From the NCBI GenBank assembly GCA_903918375.1, contig CAIXED010000077.1, positions 1 to 51,389 on the forward strand: 51,389 bases of DNA, in the 5' to 3' direction. A model generated the notes under the pieces. The model saw only the letters and a program-made list of their open reading frames with translations. It had not been told where the DNA came from and did no database searches. This document shows, in pieces, positions 39,701-46,469 of this stretch. Both the position numbers and the translations under genes were made by a program. Source of the stretch: an uncultured Pseudomonadota bacterium. GTDB taxonomy: Bacteria; Pseudomonadota; Gammaproteobacteria; Methylococcales; Methylomonadaceae. Each line of letters begins with the position of its first letter. Positions within the stretch are counted from its first letter, which is position 1.

Positions 39701-40273
39701 TTGAGTGGATTGGTCTGACGATACTTTGGAGATTCGACCAGTCCCGAAATTATTCAAAGACTCTTTGAGAGTCTTGATGTCTGCTTGAAATGTGTCGAAA
39801 TCTAAACCCGCAAGCCCATTTTTTTGTATACAGCCAAGAGCCCAAGGCGCTGTAGAAACGGACACTTCGTTGAGATATGGTTCCCCATGAGCATTCACCT
39901 TAATGCGTGCGAAGCAAGTCAAACCTTCAAGCTCCCCACGCTGTTCCTGCTCGAACACTTCTTCAGGCGTCAGAGTCTCAGTGACCACGCGTTGTGTGAT
40001 TTTCGTTAGTTCACCCTTGTCAAAAACTCCAAAAAAAACCTCAAAGCCAGTCAGTTTTTTTCCTGCTGATGGAGTGACTAACCATAAGGTATTGACATCA
40101 ACCACATCCAATTGAGACTGAGAAAACGTCCGCACACTCTTCTCCGCCTCTTTGTCCTCCAAGACTTGTCGCTGCAGGTCGAATGGAATGAAGAATTCGA
40201 TCTTGTGCCAGAACCTCAGAATATTGGTGCAATGAGAATTTGATGATTTAGTCATCTTGAGTTTGGAGTTCAT
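36743..40273 (-). CDS. Large SF1 (UPF1/DNA2-like) helicase, putative defence or mobile-island gene
   Basis: This 1176-residue protein is a superfamily 1 helicase. Walker A is GPPGTGKTT from residue ~378 and Walker B is FIDEAGQAVPQ with DEAG at 856-859. Later motifs are VVVGDPLQIEPV, HRRCVEPMFSIANEIAY, GTVHTFQGKEESIVW and NLLNVALTRAQHRFFMIGD. The ~480 residues between motifs I and II include long charged helices (residues ~580-740), probably a coiled-coil insert. The N-terminal ~340 residues are not recognised. No nuclease motif was seen. The ATG at 40273 (alternative 40255) lacks a good ribosome site, and an IS remnant begins 19 bases upstream. Standalone helicases of this kind often sit in defence islands; function here is inferred from context only. 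Confidence 0.8.
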   Translation of the reverse strand: MNSKLKMTKSSNSHCTNILRFWHKIEFFIPFDLQRQVLEDKEAEKSVRTFSQSQLDVVDVNTLWLVTPSAGKKLTGFEVFFGVFDKGELTKITQRVVTETLTPEEVFEQEQRGELEGLTCFARIKVNAHGEPYLNEVSVSTAPWALGCIQKNGLAGLDFDTFQADIKTLKESLNNFGTGRISKVSSDQSTQIQTGDSTQAAVSLPLTGADLTELLNIFYGWASYLPESSRSDSPVLVIRAKSVENKKKETAVKAANQSPKDSAVATEDEEDGTAIEDSEIDILNSFYAQDIARAIESLESGKVCPVLEAYLTPVADSDRVDLYQSLGRQKIAHELWPDRLIAGHWFDPPDHAMSLMQQFAINSAFENLKTSGVFSVNGPPGTGKTTLLRDIFAENIVRRARVLAKYESSGDAFLPDSVNVKFAGGDNSCVIALLRDDLTGFEMVVASSNNAAVENISRDLPKSKSLGKPGQAWRDKDGRAKAHYLQQIAHNIAARNIKGEYDKLAIDDQPWGLISCALGNKTNRTAFVDRIRFDGAKPPEKAPKGFDPTQHHSLWTWRNEYKGLDYKEARQAFLKADNAFKVLLQQLGYFAKLQEDLQGHTLATYTLIATNKFRATQQALDTAQEDFKVADEEWRLCNIQLELLSSEEKVLEKEHPGWLARLMKNPAYKDYRSKLEVNRRDQGVWLRRKYEIEEPRRAKQKLEERSMAALSLATKELENRRADWEDKQKILAQLSKDFPKAACPTDLDHLEHERWQINGIWQHETLNEKRSELFAAALQLQESWLAEVLKSGGRFGGNVVALCQLLSGKRPHEARHALAIWQSLFMVVPVVSTTFASFASQFGDLGANALGWLFIDEAGQAVPQAAVGALWRAKRAVVVGDPLQIEPVFTVPIKLIDALATASALPTNMDVAPHHVSVQNLADAANPLGTWIGSSKDKQWIGSPLRVHRRCVEPMFSIANEIAYEGKMVFYDRNKCHPPADSYDLGLSAWVHLPGTVHSKQAVQIQIDLVHKALAVFFQQTGSLPPIYIISPFKRIKDELISCISKPDNWTHLISAGEVALPKESVLQQWTKARIGTVHTFQGKEESIVWMVLGCDERTQGAAAWAAAKPNLLNVALTRAQHRFFMIGDAELWGGLRHFMAAHREALPRISQDDFLERMMLQRQENADLSLGADRI

Positions 40274-40291
40274 ATTTTTAATTCAAGGGCT

Positions 40292-40385
40292 TGTAGTGGT
40301 CAACTTTTTTCGAACACTGATATAGGTTGTTTTTCTGCCATTTTAAGTTCATAGCCATTGGGGGACAGATACCCATAAGCGCTAA
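40292..40385 (-). mobile_element. 3' end remnant of an IS3-family insertion sequence
   Basis: On the minus strand a frame reads ...AYGYLSPNGYELKMAEKQ...SVFEKS and stops at 40300-40302. The LGYLSP-like segment is the usual C-terminus of IS3-family OrfB transposases. The DNA outside the stop begins TGTAGTGGTCAACTTTTTTC at 40292, which looks like an IS3-type terminal repeat starting with TG. Upstream of ~40385 the similarity is lost, so only the last ~94 bases remain. Assigned by recognition, not by search. Confidence 0.55.
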
Positions 40386-40514
40386 TAAAAACGATTTGAG
40401 TCACTTAAAAGCTAATTCTAGCTAGCAACGATCACTGTTAACTCCAAAACAGCAGCATCAGTGAATCAGTGTGATTAAACCAATACAAAACCCGCCAGAC
40501 CTAGAGCTTCAGGT

Positions 40515-40752
40515 TGTTGATAAGCAGCTGGTTGATGATGACTTCAAAACCAATCTTTTGATATTGACCAAAGTATATTGCAACGGTGTACCGTCTTCTC
40601 GAATCAAGGTATTCCGCTCACATAGCGTTTTGCACGTCACTGCTGACGATTTCGTCAAGCAATTTTGCAAATTCTGAGTCGCTTAGATGAACCCGATTCA
40701 GCACCTCGAATTTGTAGCGGAAGTTTTGTTCTAGGGCATATTCTAAGGATTT
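40515..40752 (-). pseudogene. Frameshifted fragment of type I restriction enzyme subunit HsdR
   Basis: On the minus strand, 40752-40618 reads KSLEYALEQNFRYKFEVLNR then VHLSDSEFAKLLDEIV and stops. A shifted frame from 40619 continues ERNTLIREDGTPLQYTLVNI. A third frame gives FEV(I)INQLLIN. In order, these match the N-terminal region of HsdR proteins (EQ-F.Y.FEVLNR, LSD.EFARLLDEIV, REDGTPL.YTLVN, FEVINQLRIN). No start codon, two frameshifts and missing flanks make it non-functional. No hsdM or hsdS is present. Confidence 0.7.
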
Positions 40753-40811
40753 TTACCTATCGAGGGTAGATTGATTTTTCTTAGCAGCCTTTTATTAACT
40801 AGCAAAAAACT

Positions 40812-40880
40812 GGCAAAGCTTTGGCAGTTTTAATCCCTACTGCTACCATAGCCACTACTCGCTAAATTTGGATATTCGCA
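40812..40880 (+). repeat. 69-bp direct repeat, left copy (duplicated sucA leader)
   Basis: This sequence matches 42128-42196 at 65 of 69 positions. It begins GGCAAAGCTTTGGCAGTTTT and ends TTTGGATATTCGCA. It includes a copy of the probable sucA promoter (TTGGCA 40821-40826, 17-base spacer, TACCAT 40844-40849). Where the right copy meets the sucA ATG, this copy joins the interior of the truncated ATPase gene. Confidence 0.93.
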
Positions 40881-42113
40881 GTTGAAGATAAAACATTACT
40901 GGTTATTGAGGTTTATCTCAGTAATTCACGTCCACATTGGCTAAAAATACAAGGCCCTGAATTAGGCGTTTATATCCGTTTAGGCTCGACTAATCGACAA
41001 GCAGATTCTGAACTGATCGCTGAGTTACGACGTTCGGTTGAAGGGATTGCTTTTGATGAAATGCCAATGCCGCAACTAAGCCTTGATGACCTTGATTTAC
41101 AGAAAGCCCAAGCATTATTCGGCAATGCGCGAGTTTTAGATAAACAAGCGTTGCTAACCTTAAAATTACTTATCAATTACCAAGGCCGAGCGGTGCCGAC
41201 TAAAGGCGCTGTTTTGCTGTTTGGAAAACAACGCAACCTTCACTTTGCTGATGCTTGGATACAATGTGGACGGTTTTTCGGCACCGAAAAAATCAATATT
41301 TTTGATCATCTTGACATCAATGCACCACTACCCACAGCGGTGGACGAGGTCATGTTATTTTTGAAGAAACATGCTTTTCGTGGCGCAGACTTATCAGACA
41401 CTCGCCGTAAAGATGTTTGGAGTATCCCGCTAGGAATCTTACGGGAAGCGGTTATCAACGCCATAGTTCACGCTGATTATTCTCAACGCGGTAGCCCAAT
41501 TCGGGTGGTGTTTTTGGATAATCGAATCGAAATCGAGAATCCCGGTTTATTTCTGCCAGGGTTAACTTTAGAAGACATCAAACAAGGTACGTCTAAAATT
41601 CGTAATACCGTGATTGCGCGTGTTTTTAGAGAATTACATTTAATTGAGCAATGGGGAACTGGGGTTAAACGAATTTTCTCTGAGGCTAAAACATTAGGAC
41701 TTCCAGAGCCTCAATTGATTGAATCGGGTATGCGGGTTCGTTTTATCATCCCACTGTTAGAACCCATTTATTTGCAGAACACTTCGAAACAAGTAGACAC
41801 TAAAATCAAGGAGCCCATCGACTTACAGCCAAAGTCACGGCTAGAGTCACGGCTAGAGTCACGGCTAGAGTCATCACTCGCAACCAAGGTATTGATAAAA
41901 CTGAACGAGCAAGAAACAGGAAAAGCCTTACTTGCTCAACACCTAGGACACAAAACAGTTTCTGGCGAATTGCATAAACAAATCAAACGATTATTGGAAT
42001 TGGCACTCATCGAAATGACGATTCCTGAAAAACCTAACAGCCGTTTGCAAAAGTATCGCCTCACCGATAGCGGCCGAGTTTTGATAAATTCACTATCGAA
42101 ACTAACACTATGA
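40866..42113 (+). pseudogene. 5'-truncated AlbA_2/HATPase regulator gene (COG2865-like)
   Basis: The open frame starts abruptly at 40866 inside the left repeat and has no start codon until ATG 41061. It first encodes the second half of an AlbA_2 DNA-binding domain (LLVIEVYLSNSRPHWLK, GVYIRLGSTNRQADSEL). It continues through a linker to an HATPase_c_4 domain (GILREAVINAIVHADYSQRG, NRIEIENPGLFLPG, IEQWGTGVKRIFSEAK), a short RLES repeat, and a C-terminal winged helix (LAQHLGHKTVSG). The first ~80-90 residues of the family are missing. Translation from 41061 could still give a 350-residue protein with HATPase and winged-helix parts only. Such genes often lie inside type I restriction loci, in line with the neighbouring hsdR fragment. 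Confidence 0.8.
41838..41873 (+). repeat. Three tandem copies of a 12-bp unit
   Basis: The unit CGGCTAGAGTCA occurs three times without change, in frame, encoding RLES three times in the linker between the HATPase and winged-helix parts. Copy number could vary by slippage without breaking the frame. Confidence 0.95.
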
Positions 42114-42127
42114 TAGCTAGAAACACA

Positions 42128-42196
42128 GGCAAAGCTTTGGCAGTTTCAAGCCCTACTGCTAACATAGCCACTACCCGCTAAATTTGGATATTCGCA
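42128..42196 (+). repeat. 69-bp direct repeat, right copy (native sucA leader)
   Basis: This is the partner of 40812-40880, ending exactly on the A of the sucA ATG. The two copies start 1316 bases apart and differ at four positions. As it sits in front of an intact gene, it is probably the original copy. Confidence 0.93.
42137..42165 (+). promoter_or_regulatory. Probable sucA promoter
   Basis: TTGGCA (42137-42142, five of six to consensus) and TAACAT (42160-42165) are 17 bases apart, 31 bases before the sucA ATG. Both hexamers lie inside the repeat. No clear ribosome site precedes the ATG. Confidence 0.5.
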
Positions 42197-45015
42197 TGAG
42201 CGATTTACTGACGCTATTTAAAGAAACTTCTGCCTTGTATGGCGGCAATGCCAGCTATGTTGAGTATCTCTACGAGCAATATCTAAACAACCCCGATTCG
42301 GTCGAAGCCAGTTGGAAACAACGCTTTGATGCGATTCACTCGGGTTCGACTCAAGAAACACCACACAGCGTCATCATCAACCATTTTGAACGACTGGCAA
42401 TCAACGAGCCGGGGCGTTTGGCGCGGATGCAGGGTTTCACCGAGCAAAGCGTTAAAAAACAATCCGCAGTCGCCGGCTTAATCAATCATTACCGCGTCAA
42501 AGGCCATCAGATTGCTCGCAACAATCCACTAGGCAAAGACATCAGCATCCCCGCCGATTTAGAGCCAAGTTATTACGGTTTAACCGAAGCGGATATGAAT
42601 ACGCTGTTTGATACTGGCGGCTTGTGCGGAGTGGATCGCTTGCCGTTACAGCAAATTATCGAAACCCTTAACGCAATTTACTGCGGTAGCATCGGCAGTG
42701 AATACATGCACATCGTCGATAGCGAAGCCAAATCTTGGATTAAGGACAAATTGGAAGGCGCTAAACCCAATTTTGCCAGCCATAGCGAAAAACGGCTTTG
42801 GCTATTAAAACAACTCACCGCTGCCGAAAGTTTTGAACGGTTTTTACACCGTAAATATGTCGGCCAAAAACGCTTTTCTTTAGAAGGCAGCGAGTCGTTG
42901 ATTGTGATTCTCGATGAAATCATTCAACGCGCTGGCGAAACCAAAGTGAAGGAAATGGTGTTGGGCATGGCCCATCGTGGCCGCTTGAATGTGTTGGTTA
43001 ATATCATGGGCAAAAGCCCTGCCGCCCTGTTTGGCGAGTTTGAGGGCACTCATACTTCAACCCCCGGTGCGATTACTGGCGATGTTAAATATCACATGGG
43101 CTTTTCGTCCAACATTGCTACCACAGGCGGCGCGATTCATTTAACCTTGGCGTTTAATCCTTCTCACTTGGAGATTATTAATCCAGTAGTCGAAGGCTCG
43201 GTGAAAGCCCGTCAAGATGCTTTAAACGATCAAGGCATTAATCAGATTTTGCCGGTGCTAATCCACGGTGATGCGGCATTTGCCGGACAAGGCATCGTGA
43301 TGGAAACCTTAAATATGTCGGAAACCCGCGCCTTTAATACCGGCGGTACCGTGCATATTGTGATTAACAATCAAATCGGCTTTACCACCAGCAACCCATT
43401 CGATGCCCGCTCCACACTGTATTGCACCGATGTCGCCAAGATGATTCAAGCGCCGGTATTTCATGTTAATGGCGATGATCCCGAAGCGGTGGTGTTTGTC
43501 AGTCAATTGGCGATGGACTATCGGATGAAGTTCAACAAAGATGTGGTGATTGACCTGATTTGCTATCGTCGTCACGGCCATAATGAAGCCGACGAACCGG
43601 CAGCAACCCAGCCGATGATGTATCAAAAAATTGACCAGCTACAAACCACTCGCCAGCTGTACGCCCAGCAATTGATTAACGAAGGCGTCGTCAACGATGA
43701 CGAAGTACAAGCGATTGAACAAGCTTATTTCGCCCAATTGAAGGCGGGGGAAGTGGTATCCAGACCGATTATTAGCGACGACCAGCGCTATTCTTATTCC
43801 AAACGCTGGGAACGCTTTTTAAACAAACAATGGGATGAGCCTTGTCACACCGCTGTTGAATTGGACAAGCTTCGCCTTTGTAATCAACGCCTGCAAATTT
43901 TCCCTGAAGGTTTTGTTTTACATCCACGGGTTGCCAAAGTGATGGCAGATCGCCAGAAAATGACCGATGGCGAATTACCGCTGGATTGGGGCTTTGGCGA
44001 AAACATGGCTTATGCGACTTTATTATTGGAAGGCTATAACCTGCGGATGAGCGGTCAAGACGTTGGTCGTGGCACCTTTTCCCATCGCCACGCTATCTTA
44101 CAAGGCCAAAGCAACGGCCAATGTTATTTGCCGCTGAAATATCTCAGCCCCGATCAAGGCAAGCCACAAATTTTCAATTCGCTATTGTCCGAAGCGGGGG
44201 TTTTAGGCTTTGAATACGGCTACAGTGCCACCGAACCCAATACTTTAGTGATTTGGGAAGCGCAATTTGGTGACTTTGCCAATGGCGCGCAAGTGGTGAT
44301 TGATCAATTCATCAGCTCCGGCGAAACCAAATGGGGCAAGCTCAGCGGTTTGGTGATGTTCTTGCCACACGGTTTTGAAGGTCAAGGCCCTGAACATTCA
44401 TCGGCACGTCTGGAACGTTATCTACAACTGTGTGCCGACCAAAACATTCAAGTTTGCGTCCCAACCACACCCGCGCAGATTTTTCATTTATTGCGTCGGC
44501 AATTGCTGCGCGAGTACCGCAAACCGCTAATTGTGATGACGCCAAAAAGCTTGCTGCGGCATAAATTGGCGGTTTCCAGTTTGGATGATTTAACCGCGGG
44601 TGAGTTTTTACCGGTGATTGGCGAAATAGACCCTATCCAACCACAACAAGTCACCCGCTTGGTGTTGTGTAGTGGCAAGGTTTATTACGATTTACTAGAA
44701 ACTCGCCGCCAAGATGATTTAAAACACATCGCGATTATTCGGATTGAACAGCTTTACCCGTTCCCAGTAGCGCATTTCAAACGTGAAATCAGCCAATATC
44801 CAAATCTGCAAGACATCGTTTGGTGTCAGGAAGAACCGAAAAATCAAGGTGCTTGGTATCAAAGCCGCCACCATTTTGTTGATAATATTGATAACGGCAT
44901 CAGCTTAAGCTATGCCGGCCGTGTTGCTTCGGCTGCACCAGCCGCTGGCAATTACAAAACCCATCAAAACGAACAACGCGCCGTGGTCCACAGCGCCCTT
45001 TACGGCAACAGCTAA
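42196..45015 (+). CDS. sucA: 2-oxoglutarate dehydrogenase E1 component
   Basis: SucA is the thiamine-diphosphate enzyme that decarboxylates 2-oxoglutarate in the TCA cycle. The 939-residue length is normal. The start SDLLTLFKETSALYGGNASY is that of SucA; the TTG at 42184 would add four residues from the repeat. Signatures are EMVLGMAHRGRLNVL, VKYHMGFSS, IHGDAAFAGQGIVMETLN, VVIDLICYRRHGHNEADEP, and PHGFEGQGPEHSSARLERYL. It is followed 9 bases later by sucB; the E3 gene lpd is not in the window. Confidence 0.97.
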   Translation: MSDLLTLFKETSALYGGNASYVEYLYEQYLNNPDSVEASWKQRFDAIHSGSTQETPHSVIINHFERLAINEPGRLARMQGFTEQSVKKQSAVAGLINHYRVKGHQIARNNPLGKDISIPADLEPSYYGLTEADMNTLFDTGGLCGVDRLPLQQIIETLNAIYCGSIGSEYMHIVDSEAKSWIKDKLEGAKPNFASHSEKRLWLLKQLTAAESFERFLHRKYVGQKRFSLEGSESLIVILDEIIQRAGETKVKEMVLGMAHRGRLNVLVNIMGKSPAALFGEFEGTHTSTPGAITGDVKYHMGFSSNIATTGGAIHLTLAFNPSHLEIINPVVEGSVKARQDALNDQGINQILPVLIHGDAAFAGQGIVMETLNMSETRAFNTGGTVHIVINNQIGFTTSNPFDARSTLYCTDVAKMIQAPVFHVNGDDPEAVVFVSQLAMDYRMKFNKDVVIDLICYRRHGHNEADEPAATQPMMYQKIDQLQTTRQLYAQQLINEGVVNDDEVQAIEQAYFAQLKAGEVVSRPIISDDQRYSYSKRWERFLNKQWDEPCHTAVELDKLRLCNQRLQIFPEGFVLHPRVAKVMADRQKMTDGELPLDWGFGENMAYATLLLEGYNLRMSGQDVGRGTFSHRHAILQGQSNGQCYLPLKYLSPDQGKPQIFNSLLSEAGVLGFEYGYSATEPNTLVIWEAQFGDFANGAQVVIDQFISSGETKWGKLSGLVMFLPHGFEGQGPEHSSARLERYLQLCADQNIQVCVPTTPAQIFHLLRRQLLREYRKPLIVMTPKSLLRHKLAVSSLDDLTAGEFLPVIGEIDPIQPQQVTRLVLCSGKVYYDLLETRRQDDLKHIAIIRIEQLYPFPVAHFKREISQYPNLQDIVWCQEEPKNQGAWYQSRHHFVDNIDNGISLSYAGRVASAAPAAGNYKTHQNEQRAVVHSALYGNS

Positions 45016-45024
45016 GGAAAAAAC

Positions 45025-46152
45025 ATGAGTTTAGATATTCTGGTTCCCGTACTCCCCGAATCAGTCAGCGATGCGACTTTAGTGGTTTGGCATAAAAAAA
45101 CCGGTGATTGGGTGGCAGAAGGCGAAAACTTGGCTGATCTGGAAACCGATAAAGTCATTTTAGAAGTCCCTGCCCCACAATCTGGGATTTTGCAAAGCAT
45201 CCAGATTCAAGGCGGCGAAGTGGTAGTTAGCGGTCAAGTGTTGGCACAATTAGAGATTCAACAACAGCAACAAGCTACAAGCGTGACTAAAGACGAACCG
45301 ACCTTAAGCCCTTCGGTACGGCGTTTGGTGGCAGAAACCGAGGTTGATCCGAATGCGATTAGCGGTTCTGGCAAACATGGGCGGATTTTAAAAACCGATG
45401 TGGAAGACTATTTAAGCAAACAACAACCACAAACCACGGCCAACACCAGTTTACGCGCCGAACAACGCGTACCAATGACCCGACTTCGCGCCAAAGTGGC
45501 GGAACGCTTGTTACAAGCGCAACAAAACGCTGCAATGTTGACCACTTTTAATGAAGTCAATTTGAAAGCGGTGATTGATTTACGCAATCAATACAAACAG
45601 CGTTTTGAAGATAAACATTCGATAAAACTGGGCTTTATGTCGTTTTTTGTTAAAGCCTCGATTGAAGCTTTAAAGCGTTTCCCTGCGATTAACGCTTCAA
45701 TCGACGGTAACGACATTATTTATCACGGCTATTACGACATCGGCATTGCCGTCACCACCCAGCGCGGTTTAATCGTGCCGATTCTGCGCGATGCTGATCA
45801 ACTCGACTTTGCTGGTATCGAAAAAGGTATTCAAGATTTTGGCAGCAAAGCCCGTAATGGCTCGATCAGCACTGAAGATTTAAGCGGTGGCACCTTTACC
45901 ATTACTAATGGCGGCATCTTCGGCTCAATGCTATCCACACCGATTCTTAATCCACCGCAATGTGCGATTTTGGGGATGCACGCGATTAAAGATCGACCGG
46001 TGGTTGAAAATGGCGAGATTGTGATTCGGCCGATTATGTATCTGGCTTTGTCTTATGACCACCGTTTAGTCGATGGCAAAGAAGCGGTGCAGTTTTTGGG
46101 CGTAATTAAAGAATGTCTGGAAGCACCAGCACATTTATTGCTGAATATTTAA
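45025..46152 (+). CDS. sucB: Dihydrolipoamide succinyltransferase (E2 of 2-oxoglutarate dehydrogenase)
   Basis: SucB transfers the succinyl group from lipoamide to CoA. The 375-residue protein has one lipoyl domain with K43 in [14 protein letters not shown], a peripheral-subunit-binding domain ([19 protein letters not shown]), and the acyltransferase core ending in the catalytic motif [14 protein letters not shown]. It is slightly shorter than the ~400-residue E. coli enzyme, with short linkers. A good AAGGAAA site precedes the ATG. Confidence 0.96.
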   Translation: MSLDILVPVLPESVSDATLVVWHKKTGDWVAEGENLADLETDKVILEVPAPQSGILQSIQIQGGEVVVSGQVLAQLEIQQQQQATSVTKDEPTLSPSVRRLVAETEVDPNAISGSGKHGRILKTDVEDYLSKQQPQTTANTSLRAEQRVPMTRLRAKVAERLLQAQQNAAMLTTFNEVNLKAVIDLRNQYKQRFEDKHSIKLGFMSFFVKASIEALKRFPAINASIDGNDIIYHGYYDIGIAVTTQRGLIVPILRDADQLDFAGIEKGIQDFGSKARNGSISTEDLSGGTFTITNGGIFGSMLSTPILNPPQCAILGMHAIKDRPVVENGEIVIRPIMYLALSYDHRLVDGKEAVQFLGVIKECLEAPAHLLLNI

Positions 46153-46155
46153 GTC

Positions 46156-46350
46156 ATGCACAAGCTTTCGCAAATCGGCCATTGGCTTAAACATCAGTGG
46201 TGTCGTTTCAATGGCGATGATGCTTATCAGCAATATTTGGATCATTGGCAACAACATCATGGCGAATCTGAAACACAACCACAAAGCCGCAAAGCCTTTT
46301 TTGCGGCAGAAACCCTGCGTAAATGGAACGGCGTTAAGCGTTGTTGTTAG
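46156..46350 (+). CDS. YbdD/YjiX-family small protein
   Basis: This 64-residue protein has the layout of the YbdD/YjiX (DUF466) family: DAYQQYLDHWQQHH near the middle, KAFFAAETLRKWNG, and a C-terminal double cysteine (KRCC). These proteins usually accompany the CstA/BtsT pyruvate or peptide transporters, but none is next to it here. It starts 3 bases after the sucB stop, so it is translated as part of the sucAB unit. Its biochemical role is unknown. Confidence 0.75.
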   Translation: MHKLSQIGHWLKHQWCRFNGDDAYQQYLDHWQQHHGESETQPQSRKAFFAAETLRKWNGVKRCC

Positions 46351-46404
46351 TCAAATGCTATAAACTGCCAGCCTCTGATTGAGGTTACTAAAGCTCATCA
46401 ATAC

Positions 46405-46430
46405 TTAAACAAAAACGATTTTTTGTTTAA
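46405..46430. repeat. AT-rich perfect inverted repeat before nifJ
   Basis: TTAAACAAAAA (46405-46415) and TTTTTGTTTAA (46420-46430) form an 11-bp perfect dyad with a 4-base loop, 40-65 bases before nifJ. It may be an operator for nifJ or a weak terminator for sucA-sucB-ybdD. Confidence 0.5.
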
Positions 46431-46469
46431 CGCTTATTTCGATTATCCCTATTCAATAAGGCCTGAGCG

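Noticed and set aside
40471-40677. A 68-residue plus-strand frame in the island.
   Set aside because: It is the opposite strand of the HsdR fragment, whose minus-strand frames give clear family segments.
40812-42196. Interpreting the 69-bp copies as transposon target-site duplications or att sites.
   Set aside because: They are too long for target duplications, no integrase or complete transposase lies between them, and one copy is clearly the sucA leader.
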